From NCBI RefSeq assembly GCF_026162365.1, contig NZ_JAOANW010000004.1, forward strand, positions 62,001 to 126,000: a stretch of 64,000 nt of DNA, read 5' to 3'. The translations under genes and the position numbers were made by a program. Positions 1 to 9,700 of the stretch are shown piece by piece. A model generated the notes under the pieces. It saw nothing but the letters and a program-made list of their open reading frames with translations, was not told the origin of the DNA and ran no database searches. The number at the start of each line of letters is the position of its first letter. Position 1 is the first letter of the stretch. Origin of the DNA: Nitratireductor luteus. GTDB lineage: Bacteria; Pseudomonadota; Alphaproteobacteria; Rhizobiales; Rhizobiaceae.

Positions 1-1
1 T

Positions 2-970
2 GCACCCGCGCAGGGCGCGGAGGCCGAGGCCATCGGGGAAGTCGCATGGCTCGACGCCCCCCTGGATTGGATGGTCGCCGACGAGCACGAGCTGGGCGTC
101 GTGCGCGACTGTCTCACGCGCGCGGCGGAAACCTATGATGTGGATCTGCTGCATCTTAACGCGCCTTCGCAGGCTTGCGGACTGGAGATCGACATACCCC
201 TGCTGGTGGTTTCACATTCCTGCGTCGTGACCTGGTGGGAGGCGATGCGCGGAGGCGCTCTTCCCGACGAATGGCAATGGCAGAGGGAGCGCAACAAGGC
301 GGGTTTCCAACGTGCCGATGTCGTTGTCTCGCCAAGCAGAAGCCACGCCGATCTCATCGAGCGCTGCTATGGCGCGCTGCCGAACCTCAACGTGGTGCAC
401 AACGCCGTTGAGGCGCCACCCCCAGGCAAGAACAAGGAAGAGTTCGTCTTCGCGGCCGGCCGCTGGTGGGACGATGGCAAGAACGGCCGCATCCTTGATC
501 TCACGTCGCGCCGATCCGTCTGGCCGATTTACATGGCCGGATCCGTCTCCGGTCCCGGCGGCCAGAAGATGGCGATCGAGCACGCGCGGGCGCTGGGTCA
601 GATCTCGAACGAGACGGTCCTTTCCTACATGCAGCGCGCGGGCATCGTCGCATCGCCATCACTGTACGAACCATTCGGGCTTGTGGCGCTCGAGGCCGCC
701 CATGCAGGCTGCGCGCTGATCCTCTCCGATATCCCGACCTATCGGGAGCTCTGGTCGGAGGCAGCCCTCTTCTTCGATCCGCAAAATGCGGTAAGTCTGG
801 CCGAAGCGATCGACCGATTAGCCTGCGACACCGCATTGCGGATGGAGATGGCCCGGTGTGCGGCTACGCGGGCGAAGCTACTCTCGCCGCAGACGCAAGG
901 TGTCTTGATGATGACGCTCTACGGCGCCATCGCAGGTGTCGAAGACGTCCGTTCGGCGCCGGAGGCATGA
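2..970 (+). CDS. Glycosyltransferase family 4 protein (5' end outside window)
   Basis: A GT-B retaining glycosyltransferase that would transfer a sugar from a nucleotide sugar in the cytoplasm during surface polysaccharide synthesis. The reading frame is open to the left edge, so the first ATG at position 71 is probably internal and the N-terminal domain is partly missing. The family signature E-x7-E appears as EPFGLVALE about 200 residues after that ATG, within the nucleotide-sugar-binding C-terminal Rossmann domain, followed by the usual DxPTYREL segment. Its TGA overlaps the ATG of the next glycosyltransferase (ATGA at 967-970), so the two were translationally coupled. The acceptor and donor cannot be told. 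The gene lies at the end of a probable genomic island. Confidence 0.85.
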   Translation, partial: APAQGAEAEAIGEVAWLDAPLDWMVADEHELGVVRDCLTRAAETYDVDLLHLNAPSQACGLEIDIPLLVVSHSCVVTWWEAMRGGALPDEWQWQRERNKAGFQRADVVVSPSRSHADLIERCYGALPNLNVVHNAVEAPPPGKNKEEFVFAAGRWWDDGKNGRILDLTSRRSVWPIYMAGSVSGPGGQKMAIEHARALGQISNETVLSYMQRAGIVASPSLYEPFGLVALEAAHAGCALILSDIPTYRELWSEAALFFDPQNAVSLAEAIDRLACDTALRMEMARCAATRAKLLSPQTQGVLMMTLYGAIAGVEDVRSAPEA

Positions 971-1314
971 CGATGCGCTTCGTCTTCTACACTCACTCGC
1001 TGGTGTCCGATTGGAATCACGGTAACGCTCACTTCCTGCGTGGCGTCATGCGTGAACTCCTGGCGCTGGGGCACACAGCACTCGCGCTCGAACCCGAAGA
1101 TGGCTGGAGTCGCACGAACATGGAAGCCGACCAGGGGATGGGAGCGCTCCAGCGTTTTGCGCACGACTTCCCGATGCTGCAATCGATGACCTATGGGCGA
1201 GAATTCCGACACGAAGAAATTCTTTTCGACGCAGATGTCGTAGTCGTGCACGAATGGACCGATCCGGCTCTTGTCGCCGCGCTGGTAAGCCCAGGTCCAG
1301 GTCGCGGGAGATGA
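967..1314 (+). pseudogene. Glycosyltransferase, truncated after about 105 residues
   Basis: The N-terminal part of a second glycosyltransferase (opening MTMRFVFYTHS, then an N-terminal GT-B-like fold with HFLRGVMREL and DADVVVVHEWTDP). Homology to a glycosyltransferase stops near position 1280. The frame then runs about ten codons into antisense transposase DNA and ends at a chance TGA. The whole C-terminal catalytic half is therefore missing and the product is probably inactive. The start overlaps the upstream gene's stop (ATGA), as in an intact operon, which argues that a later insertion/deletion destroyed an originally functional gene. Confidence 0.75.
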
Positions 1315-1409
1315 ACTCCGAGCCCTGATCAACACGGATCATCTTCGGATACGCGAAGGGACACTGCGCCACCATCGTCTGACAAGCCAGAGAGGCGACC
1401 ACCTCCGAT
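1279..1409 (-). mobile_element. IS3-family transposase (orfB) remnant
   Basis: On the minus strand, about 40 codons match the core of an IS3-family DDE transposase. They include a VVASLA segment and IRVDQGSEF, which carries the second catalytic Asp, followed by SRDLDL and, after a two-base frameshift, WAYQRG. Nothing of the first Asp, the catalytic Glu region or the terminal inverted repeats is left. The scrap is sandwiched directly between the broken glycosyltransferase (left) and the decayed integrase (right). It is a molecular fossil of an insertion sequence, not a functional element. Confidence 0.7.
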
Positions 1410-1419
1410 ACCGAATACG

Positions 1420-2341
1420 TGGTGCTGGCTGTGCACGCGCTATATAGGCTCGACGAGTTCCAGGCGCTTGAGAGATCGACCAAACGGGCGCGTCGCGGCA
1501 TCCTGGAGTCGACGTGGGATGAACCGATCGTGCCCAACTCAAATGTCCTTTTCGGTGACGTGCCACTTTCCAAGATGACGGCACAAGCCATCCGGGTAAT
1601 TCGCGATCGCAAGAGCTCTCTTCCGGAAGCGGCGAACGGCCGCGTAAAGGCCGCGCGCCAAGTCTTTGCATGGGGACTGGAGAACGAAACGACGGCGGTC
1701 CTCGCCAATCCTGCGCGCGACGTGAAGTACCTTAAGGGGAACCCCGATGGCTTCCATACCTGGACCATTGAGGAGGTCCGCAGATTCGAAGACCGGCATC
1801 CGGTCGGGACCAAGGCGCGGCTGGCGCTAACTCTGCTCCTCTTCACTGGTGTACGCCGCTCGGACGTTGTGAGACTCGGCCGACAAATGGTGAGCAGCGG
1901 ATGGCTACGCTTCACAGAGGTGAAAGGGGCAAAGAGCAATCCGAAACAGCGTGAACTCCCAATACTTCCCACCCTGCAGGCTGCGATCGACGCGACGCCA
2001 TCAGGACACATGACCTTTCTGGTGACCGAGTTCGGCAAACCGTTCACACCGGCGGGCTTCGGAAACAAGTTCCGAGACTGGTGCAACCAAGCCGGACTGC
2101 TCTGCGCAAGGCCGGCGCAACAATTGCGGCCGACAACGGCGCGACATCGCATCGGCTGATGGCGATCTACGGTTGGGAAACGCTGAAGGAAGCGGAACGC
2201 TACACGCGCCGCGCCAATCGGAAGCGGCTTGCCGCTGAGGCTATGCACTTGCTGGTGCCTGTGGACGAAACGGCAACAGACTTTCCCACTTTTTCGGAGG
2301 ATACCAGCCCGGTGGGAAAATTCGGGCGAAAAAATCAATGA
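1420..2341 (+). pseudogene. int: Tyrosine recombinase (phage/island integrase), decayed
   Basis: A site-specific recombinase of the phage integrase family. The N-terminal arm-binding part is lost to the IS scrap. The core-binding part (ERSTKRARRGIL, PEAANGRVKAARQVFAW) and most of the catalytic domain remain. The first catalytic Arg is in FTGVRRSD, the box II Arg in LRKAGA, and the Tyr nucleophile in EAERYT. Around position 2100 a short deletion shifts the frame and removes the residues before LRKAGA, normally including the box II His. Reading continues in another frame from about 2102 to the stop at 2341. The 3' end lies 22 bases from tRNA-Phe, the typical place for an island integrase. Confidence 0.8.
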
Positions 2342-2363
2342 TTTCAGATATTTAAGAAATGGC

Positions 2364-2439
<76 letters not shown>

Positions 2440-2517
2440 TTGCCATGCGCCGCCGGCGATTGACTGCCGGCGTGCGAGCTTGCCAGGCGGTGTTGGCTGT
2501 CCGCCGGAAGCGCGTGG

Positions 2518-2545
2518 GTTATAGCATGTGATTTCGCGCTGTCCA
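2518..2545 (-). promoter_or_regulatory. Probable promoter of tRNA-Phe
   Basis: On the minus strand TGGACA (2540-2545) and TATAAC (2518-2523) are separated by 16 bases, a good match to a housekeeping sigma promoter. It would start transcription about 70 bases before the tRNA. No other gene lies between. Confidence 0.55.
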
Positions 2546-2605
2546 GCGTCCCGACGCATGATTTCGCGTCAGTTTCCAAAATGCCGTTCCGGCCCGCGCA
2601 GGGAC

Positions 2606-3451
2606 TTAGCTGCGCCACGCGAGCAGCCGCTTTTCCGCTTTCCCGATGAGCCAGGCTATGATGAGGCCGAGCACCGACAGGATGGCGACGCCGGCAATCA
2701 GCTGGTCGAGCGCAAACAGCGCGCCGGCCATGAGGATATAGGCGCCGATGCCGAATTCCGCGCCGATCATTTCGGCCGCCACCAGGAGCACAATGGCGAT
2801 GGAGGCCGAAATGCGGAAGCCGGACAGGATGGCCGGCATCGCCCCCGGCACGATGATCTTCCGCACGATGGAAAGCCAGGAAAGCCCGAAGGACTGGCCC
2901 ATACGGATCAGGTTGCGGTCCACATTGTCGACGCCGCCATAGGTGGCGATGACGGTGGGAAAGAAGGTGCCGAACAGGATGGTCGCCACTTTCGAGCCTT
3001 CGCCGATGCCGAACCAGATGATGAAAAGCGGCAGAAGCGCGATCTTCGGGATCGGAAAGAGCGCCGAGACGAGCGGCAGAAGGCCGGCGCGGGCGAGCGA
3101 GAACAGGCCGATCAGAAGCCCGAAAGCGATGCCCAGCAGGCTGCCCAGCGTCCAGCCGACGATGAGGCGGTAAAGGCTCGCCCCCAGATGCTTCCACAGC
3201 ATGCCGGTGGCGATCAGGTCGCCCAGCGCCGCCAGCGCCTCGGAGGGGGCGGGCAGGGCGATGGGGCTGATGAAGCCGGAGCGCGCGCCCAGCTCCCACA
3301 GTGCCAGGATGGCGAGGAAGACGATGGGGGCGACTGGCCCCAGCGGCCGGTGCTTGAAGCCGCCGCCGCGAAACGGCACCGGACGCAGTTCCTCGCCGCT
3401 GCCGGCGGCCGCCGCGGTCTCGCCCGGCCGCGTGGTCGCTTCATGGGACAT
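2606..3451 (-). CDS. ABC transporter permease, NitT/TauT (SsuC/TauC) type
   Basis: Inner-membrane permease of an importer for nitrate-, sulfonate- or taurine-like solutes. The 281-residue protein has a hydrophilic N-terminus, one membrane segment near residues 38-58 (VAPIVFLAILALWEL), then the BPD_transp_1 fold with about five more. An EAA-like loop is seen around GQSFGLSWLSIVRKIIVPGAMPAI. The start is placed at the ATG at 3451, six bases inside an upstream TTG, because GGGAG lies just before it. It overlaps the 3' end of the ATPase gene by 11 bases, so it is the last gene of a three-gene operon. The true substrate is unknown; the family is also used for pyrimidine/thiamine precursors. Confidence 0.9.
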   Translation of the reverse strand: MSHEATTRPGETAAAAGSGEELRPVPFRGGGFKHRPLGPVAPIVFLAILALWELGARSGFISPIALPAPSEALAALGDLIATGMLWKHLGASLYRLIVGWTLGSLLGIAFGLLIGLFSLARAGLLPLVSALFPIPKIALLPLFIIWFGIGEGSKVATILFGTFFPTVIATYGGVDNVDRNLIRMGQSFGLSWLSIVRKIIVPGAMPAILSGFRISASIAIVLLVAAEMIGAEFGIGAYILMAGALFALDQLIAGVAILSVLGLIIAWLIGKAEKRLLAWRS

Positions 3452-4211
3452 CGGCAATCTCCCGGTCCGCTTCGCGTGCTTCCTCGCGCATGATCTCCCA
3501 CACGCGTCGCTGAAGCCTTTCCAACTCAGTCAGCCGCTCGGCGCGCTGGTCGATCGGCATGTCGATCTCGACCACTTCGCGTATACGGCCCGGCCGGCGC
3601 GAAAGCACGATGATCCGGCTCCCCAGCCGTACCGCCTCGTTCAGATTATGGGTGACGTAGCAGGCGGAAAAGCGCTCGCGCTGCCACAGCGCCACCAGAT
3701 CGTCCATCAGCAGTTCGCGCGTCTGGCTGTCGAGCGCCGACAGCGGCTCGTCCATCAGCATGATGGCCGGCTTGACGGCCAGCGCGCGGGCGATTGCCAC
3801 GCGCTGCTTCATGCCGCCGGAAAGCTGCCGGGGCAGCGCCCTTGCGAAGTCCGAAAGATTGGTGCGCGCCAGGACATCGGCGACGATGGCGCGCGCTTCC
3901 GCCCCCCTGATCCCGTGGTCTTCCAGCACCAGACTGACATTGCCGGCCACCGACCGCCAGGGCAGCAGAGCGAAGTCCTGGAAGATGTAGGTCAGCGGGT
4001 TGAGCGAGCCTTCAGGCGCCGCGCCCGCCACCATAACCTCGCCGCTGTCCGGCCGCTCCAGCCCGCCGGCAATGCGCAGGAAGGTCGATTTTCCGCAGCC
4101 CGAAGGGCCGACAACGCAGACGATCTCGCCGGCGCCGATGGCGAAGGAGATGTCCTCCAGCACCGCCGTGCCACCATAGTGGTGGGTGATGTTGCGGGCG
4201 ATCAGCTGCAT
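3441..4211 (-). CDS. ABC transporter ATP-binding protein, NitT/TauT (SsuB/TauB) type
   Basis: Cytoplasmic ATPase of the same importer, 256 residues, the normal family length. Walker A GPSGCGKST is at about residues 35-43, the Q-loop is in FQDFALLPW, the ABC signature is LSGGMKQR, Walker B is IMLMDEPLSALD, and the switch His is in VTHNLNEAV. It lies 34 bases downstream of the binding-protein gene and overlaps the permease gene, which supports one transcript in the order binding protein, ATPase, permease. Confidence 0.93.
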   Translation of the reverse strand: MQLIARNITHHYGGTAVLEDISFAIGAGEIVCVVGPSGCGKSTFLRIAGGLERPDSGEVMVAGAAPEGSLNPLTYIFQDFALLPWRSVAGNVSLVLEDHGIRGAEARAIVADVLARTNLSDFARALPRQLSGGMKQRVAIARALAVKPAIMLMDEPLSALDSQTRELLMDDLVALWQRERFSACYVTHNLNEAVRLGSRIIVLSRRPGRIREVVEIDMPIDQRAERLTELERLQRRVWEIMREEAREADREIADVP

Positions 4212-4245
4212 TGCGATTGCCTGAATGTGTGGGGCAAAGTCCCGG

Positions 4246-5262
4246 TCAGCGCGTCTCCACGAAGCTCGTGTCGACCAGCTTCTCCATGGTCACGCCCTCG
4301 GGGACGAGGTTCTCCGACTTGAACCATTCGAGCTGGTCTTCGACGCTCGCCACGCTCAGCGCCGCATTCTCGTTGATGCGCATGGCGCCGGCGCGGATGC
4401 GCGGATCGGCCTTTTCGATAGGTTGGTCGGAATAGACGTATTTGTGGATCATCGCGACGATCTCCGCCGTCTCCTCCTCGCTCATCGTCTTGTCGACGAG
4501 CGCGGCGTTGTAGTCGGCAATGCCGTTGGAGACCCCTGCCAGGAAGCGCTTCACAAGGTCCGGCTTGTCGGTGACATTGGCCGTCGAGGTGAAGACGGTG
4601 GTGACCTGGTAATTGTCTATATAGTCGGAGATCCGGCCGATCTCGACCACTTCCGGCCCGCTGGTGAGCGCTCCCGCGATATTGGGGACGATCGACCACG
4701 CATCGATCTGCCCGCTCTTCAGCGAGGCGATGACGGCCGGCACCTTCTGCAGCGGCTTGACCTTGATCTCGGAGCGGTCGAAGCCTTCCTTGTCGGCGAT
4801 CTTGTGCGCCATGTAGTGGAAGGACGACCCGGTGGTCGTGATGCCGAAGCTGCGGCCCTTGAGGTCGGCCGGTGTTTTCACGCCGTCGTCGAAGGCGGCC
4901 TTCGAGGCGAGGATTTTCTGCCCGTCGATCTCCGGCGTTTCCTGCAGCGCGCCACCGATGATCTTCACCACCCCCTTGTCGGCCAGGCTGATCAGCCCGC
5001 CCGAGATCGCCGTCATGCCGAAATCGACATCGCCGGAGGCAATGGCGACGGCCATGGGCTGGGCGGCCTGGAAGGAGACGAACTCGACGTCCAGGTCCTG
5101 GTCGGCGAAATAGCCCCTGGCCTGGGCGATGATGCTGGGCGAGTGCGAGACGAGCGACAGGATGCCGATATTGATCTTGTCGGCGGCCGAGGCCGGCGTG
5201 GCGAGCGCCGCAGCGCCCGAAAGCGCCAGAACGCCTAGAAGCCTGCGTGAAATGGTGAACAT
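4246..5262 (-). CDS. ABC transporter periplasmic substrate-binding protein, NitT/TauT type
   Basis: A 338-residue periplasmic binding protein that delivers its ligand to the permease/ATPase pair encoded downstream. The N-terminus (MFTISRRLLGVLALSG then ATPASAAD) is a classic Sec signal peptide with an AxA cleavage site near residue 25. The mature part has the family pattern of type II binding folds, for example GILSLVSHSPSIIAQARGYF and GRSFGITTTGSSFHYMA. The start at 5262 is preferred over an upstream in-frame ATG because it begins the signal peptide and has GGGAGG six bases before it. The ligand cannot be read from the sequence. Confidence 0.9.
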   Translation of the reverse strand: MFTISRRLLGVLALSGAAALATPASAADKINIGILSLVSHSPSIIAQARGYFADQDLDVEFVSFQAAQPMAVAIASGDVDFGMTAISGGLISLADKGVVKIIGGALQETPEIDGQKILASKAAFDDGVKTPADLKGRSFGITTTGSSFHYMAHKIADKEGFDRSEIKVKPLQKVPAVIASLKSGQIDAWSIVPNIAGALTSGPEVVEIGRISDYIDNYQVTTVFTSTANVTDKPDLVKRFLAGVSNGIADYNAALVDKTMSEEETAEIVAMIHKYVYSDQPIEKADPRIRAGAMRINENAALSVASVEDQLEWFKSENLVPEGVTMEKLVDTSFVETR

Positions 5263-5396
5263 GTAATCCTCCCTTTGTAGTGCGTGTTTTGGCTGGCACT
5301 TTGCACAGGGCTGCCGCAGGGGCAAGGGTAAAGGAGGAAACGGCGTCGGGGACAACGATGCCTTGCGCTATCGCTGAATCCTGCGGGTGGCGTGCA

Positions 5397-6254
5397 CTAG
5401 TCCTGCACCGCGCTCCTGTAGGCGGCCGAAAGCGCGGCTAGCGCATCGCGCGGTCGGCCGTCCTTGACCCTTGAATGAAGTAGAACTGGCAAGCGCGGTA
5501 AATCGGGAAGCCCAAGCTTGGGGCCTACGTCAACCGCGCCTAATGGCAGCATGCGCCGAGCCAATGCAGCAATGCCAAGCCCGGCCATAACGGCCGCAGA
5601 GACCGCCGCAACGCCGCCACCGACGAAGGTTTCTGTCCACGGCACGCCGGCCTCGTCGAGGAGCTGCCCGGCCATGATACGCACGCCGCAGGGCTCGGGC
5701 ATCGTGGCAACCGGCAGGGGCTCGCCCGCGCGATGCTGCCAGTTTGGCGCTGCGTACCAGCCAAATTTTTCTTCGGTCACAATTTCCCCGTCGCTCCGTC
5801 CGACATGCTGGCGGACCACTACCGTGTCGAGTTCCCGCCGGTCGAAACTTTGAAGCAGGTCGCCCGACGATCCGATCCGGATTTCGATCAACAACTGCGG
5901 GTCTTGCCCGTTCATGCGTGCGATCAGCGCGGGGAGCTCCGGCCCTGCGACATGATCGCTGATGCCAATGGTGAGGCGCTGCCGGGTTCCGGCAAAAGCG
6001 GCGAACGCGCGATCGTGTACATCCAGGAGTTCGCGGGCGTGTTCGAGAAAGGCTGCGCCTTGCGCCGAAAGCACCACGTATCGAGGAGTCCGTTCCACGA
6101 GCCGGCACCCGAGCCTCTCTTCGAGCCGCTTCAGCTTCAGGCTGACCGCGGACTGCGTCGTCCGCGTGGCTTCAGCCGCGCGCGTGAAGCTGCCAAGCTC
6201 TGCGATGCGCACGAACGCCCGGACGGCATCTAGGTCGAGAGGGCGCTCTATCAT
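5397..6254 (-). CDS. LysR-family transcriptional regulator
   Basis: A 285-residue LysR regulator. The winged helix-turn-helix covers residues 1-60 (LDAVRAFVRIAELGSFTRAAEATRTTQSAVSLKLKRLEERLG) and is followed by the substrate-binding-like effector domain. It is transcribed away from the tautomerase gene on the other strand, with 96 bases between the two start codons. That is the usual arrangement for a LysR protein and its target, so it probably controls the tautomerase and itself. The convergent-side neighbour, the NitT/TauT operon, is less likely to be a target. Confidence 0.9.
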   Translation of the reverse strand: MIERPLDLDAVRAFVRIAELGSFTRAAEATRTTQSAVSLKLKRLEERLGCRLVERTPRYVVLSAQGAAFLEHARELLDVHDRAFAAFAGTRQRLTIGISDHVAGPELPALIARMNGQDPQLLIEIRIGSSGDLLQSFDRRELDTVVVRQHVGRSDGEIVTEEKFGWYAAPNWQHRAGEPLPVATMPEPCGVRIMAGQLLDEAGVPWTETFVGGGVAAVSAAVMAGLGIAALARRMLPLGAVDVGPKLGLPDLPRLPVLLHSRVKDGRPRDALAALSAAYRSAVQD

Positions 6255-6269
6255 TTCAAATCATCATCA

Positions 6270-6279
6270 TTGATATCAA
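6270..6279. promoter_or_regulatory. Palindrome between LysR gene and tautomerase
   Basis: A perfect 10-base palindrome TTGATATCAA lies in the AT-rich divergent promoter region, 15 bases from the LysR start. It fits the size and position of a LysR-type recognition half-site but has not been shown to bind anything. Confidence 0.3.
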
Positions 6280-6350
6280 CAAACATGGCATACCAAAATA
6301 GTTCGACGACATCTAATGTAAAGCCAGAACAAAGTGGAAAAGGACTCGCG

Positions 6351-6731
6351 ATGCCGCTCGCTCACATCTCACTGCGCGCCGGAAAGCCGGAAGCCTACCA
6401 GCAGGCGATTTTCGACAGCCTGTACCGGGCGTTGCGCGAAACATTCGACGTACCCGAAGACGATCAGTTCATGACCATCACGGAGCATGGCGTTGCGAAC
6501 TTCCGCTACGGCGCGTCCTATTTCGAAATCGCCCGCAGCGACGATCTCGTGCTGATCCAGGTCACCGTGAGCAACACCCGCACCCTGGAGCAGAAGAAAG
6601 CGCTGTTCCGGCGGATCGCGGAGTTGCTCGGCGAAAGTCCCGGCATTCGGCCTCAGGACGTGTTCGTGAACCTTGTCGAGGTCGCGAAAGAAAATTGGTC
6701 CTTCGGCCATGGCCTCGCGCAATACGCTTGA
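6351..6731 (+). CDS. Tautomerase family protein (4-oxalocrotonate tautomerase-like)
   Basis: A 126-residue member of the tautomerase superfamily, which uses the N-terminal proline as catalytic base after removal of Met. The start is set at 6351 because the protein then begins Met-Pro (MPLAHISL), as chemistry demands, and AAAGGA lies upstream; earlier in-frame ATGs would bury the proline. The region PEDDQFMTITEH and the C-terminal PQDVFVNLVEVAKENWSFGHG match the longer, roughly 130-residue members, about twice a single 4-OT unit. The physiological substrate is unknown. The divergent LysR gene suggests induction by an aromatic or keto-acid compound. Confidence 0.88.
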   Translation: MPLAHISLRAGKPEAYQQAIFDSLYRALRETFDVPEDDQFMTITEHGVANFRYGASYFEIARSDDLVLIQVTVSNTRTLEQKKALFRRIAELLGESPGIRPQDVFVNLVEVAKENWSFGHGLAQYA

Positions 6732-6788
6732 GGCAGCCCCTCGTTCAGGCGCACCATTCGAAATTCGAACTGGGATAATACCCGCGGT

Positions 6789-9700
6789 CTATCGCGATAA
6801 CGCCTCCAGCCGCCGCTCGACCTCCGCCTTCACACGCTTCACCGCCGCGTCCTTCACCGGTCCATAGCCGCGTATTTCCATCGGCAGGGCGAGCAGTTCT
6901 GCCACCTCGGCGCCATTGTCGGCGCGCAGCCTGGCAAGCGCCTTTTCGACCACCTCCTCCTCATACCAGCCGACAAGCGCCCGCTCCATGCGCCTTTCCG
7001 CCGTGTAGCCGAAGGGATCGAGGGCCGTGCCGCGCAGCCACCTCATGCGGGCGAGCAGGCGGAAGGGCAGGCGCACCCAGGGGCCGAAGGCCCGCTTGAG
7101 CGGCCGTCCCCGCGCGTCCCTGCCCGAGGGCAGGAAGGGCGGGGCGAGGTGATGGACGACGCGGAAATCGCCGTCGAACGCCTCCGCCAGCCGGTCCTGA
7201 AAGCCTGTTTCGACGTGCAGGCGCGCGACCTCGTATTCGTCCTTGTAGGCCATCAGCTTGAACAGGGCGCGCGCGACGGCCTCGCCAACCGCTTCGCCGC
7301 CCGTGTCAGTCGCGAGGACGCGATCCACCAGCTGGCGATAGCGCTGCCCGTAGGCGGCATCCTGATAGTCCGTGAGAAAAGCTTCGCGCCGCGCAATGAT
7401 CTGGTCGAGTGTCTGCTTCTGTGCGGGCTTCGGCTCGATGATCTGGCGCAGCGCCTCCGGCCGCGCCAGCGCGATGCGCCCGAGAAGGAACGCGCGGTGA
7501 TTGGCCTCCACCGCCACGCCGTTCAGCTCTATGGCCTGGCTCAGCGCGTTGAGAGAGACCGGCACCAGCCCCATCTGCCAGGCAAAGCCGAGCATCATGA
7601 CATTGGCAAAGACGGTGTCTCCCATCAGCTTTTCTGAAAGCCGGTTCGCGTCGATGGCCGACAATCCGTCGGCACCCGTCACACCTTCGATGGCGGCCAG
7701 CCTCTCGTCCACCGCCAGCGACGCATCCCGCCGCAGGACGATGTCGCCCGTCGGCATTTCCGCCAGATTGACCGCCGCCCGCATGCCCCTGCGATAGGCG
7801 ACGGATGCCTTGGGCGAGGATGAGACGACGATGTCGCAGCCGATCAGCGCATCCGCTGCCGTGCGGTCGATGCGCACCTGGTTGATGGCTTCCGGCGAAG
7901 CGCCGACGCGCACATAGGAAAGCACCGGCCCGAATTTCTGGGCGAAGCCGGTAAAGTCGAGCACGCTCGAACCCTTGCCTTCCAGATGCGCTGCCATGGT
8001 GACGAGCGCGCCGACGGTCACGACGCCCGTGCCGCCTACCCCGGTGATCAGCAGATCGAACGGCTTTTCAAGCGGCGAAGCATCCGGCTCGGCCAAGTCC
8101 ACGCCGAGGGCGGTGAGGTCCATTTCCAGGCCCGGCCGCTTCTTGCGGCTCGCGCCCTCGACCGTCACGAAGCTCGGACAAAAGCCGTTGAGGCAGGAAA
8201 AATCCTTGTTGCAGGAGGACTGGTTGATCCGCCTCTTGCGCCCGAACTCCGTTTCCACCGGCTCGACGGAAAGGCAGTTGGATTCCACCGAGCAGTCGCC
8301 GCAGCCCTCGCAGACAAGCTCGTTGATGACGACGAAGCGCTTGGGATCTTCCATCTGCCCGCGCTTGCGCCGCCGGCGCTTTTCAGTCGCACAGGCCTGC
8401 TCGTAGATGAGGACGGAGACGCCCGCCACATCGCGCAATTCGCGCTGCACGCGGTCCAGCTCCCTGCGGTGATGGATGGTCGTCCCGGTCGGAAAATCCC
8501 TGTAGGAGAATTTCCCGGGATCATCGGAGACGAGGGCGATGCGCTCCACCCCTTCGGCGCGGCTCGAATGCGCGATGGCCTGCACGCTCACCGGCCCGTC
8601 CACGGGCTGGCCGCCGGTCATGGCGACCGCGTCGTTATAAAGGATCTTGAAGGTGATGTTGGCACGCGCCGCGATTGCCTGGCGCACGGCCATGGAGCCC
8701 GAATGGTACCAGGTGCCTTCGCCGAGGTTCTGGAAAATGTGGCCCTTGCCGGTGAACAGCGAGGAAGCCGCCCAGTTCACGCCTTCGCCGCCCATCTGGA
8801 TGAGCGAGCTCGTCTCCCGGTCCATCCAGCTTGCCATGAAGTGGCAGCCGATGCCGGCCAACGCCTTTGAGCCTTCGGGCACTTTGGTCGATGTATTGTG
8901 CGGGCAGCCGGAGCAGAAATAGGGCGTGCGCGTCGCGCCCTCGACCTTGAGCGCGATAGCCGGCTCGTCGGCTATCTTCCGGGCTTTTTCCATAAAGCCG
9001 TTGCCAGGGAAGATGCCATCGAGCCGTCTGGCGACGATGGGCAGAAGCAGGCGCGGGGAGAGTTCGCCCGTCCACGGCACCAATCTTTCGCCGCGCTCGT
9101 CCCGCTTGCCCACCATGGCGCGCGGCTTATGACCCGGCCAGTCGTAGAAATATTCCTTGAACTGGCTCTCGATGATGCCGCGCTTTTCCTCGATGACGAG
9201 GACTTCTTCCTTGTCCTTGACGAAATCCAGCGCATCGCGCCGCGCCAGCGGCCACACCATGGCGATCTTGTAGATGTCGATGCCGAGCACCCGGCATTCG
9301 GCCTCCCCGATCCCCAGCAGGCGCAGCGCCTCCATCAGGTCCAGATGCGCCTTCCCGGTGGTGACGATCCCGAAACGGGCATGCTTCACGTCGTAGCTGT
9401 GCCGGTCGATGGGGTTGGCTTCGGCGAAGGCGAAGACCGCGTGCTTTTTCGCCTCCATGCGCTCTTCGATCTGGGGTCCGGGCAGATCGGGCCAGCGATA
9501 GTGCAGGCCGCCGGGCGGCGGCGTGTAATCCGGTGCATTGAACGCCCGGTCCCGTGGGAGCTCGATGGAAGCCGCCGATTCCACCGTTTCGGAGATCGCC
9601 TTGAAGCCGACCCACATGCCGGAAAAGCGCGAAAGCGCATAGCCATATTCGCCGAAGGAGAGATACTCGGCGACCGTCGCCGGGTTCAGCACCGGCATGA

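Noticed and set aside
2528-3493. Plus-strand open frame opposite the ABC permease.
   Set aside because: No domain and strongly biased composition; the minus strand encodes the permease.
5294-5305. TGGCACTTTGCA, reminiscent of a sigma-54 promoter.
   Set aside because: The GG to GC distance is too short for a -24/-12 element, and it points away from the neighbouring gene start.
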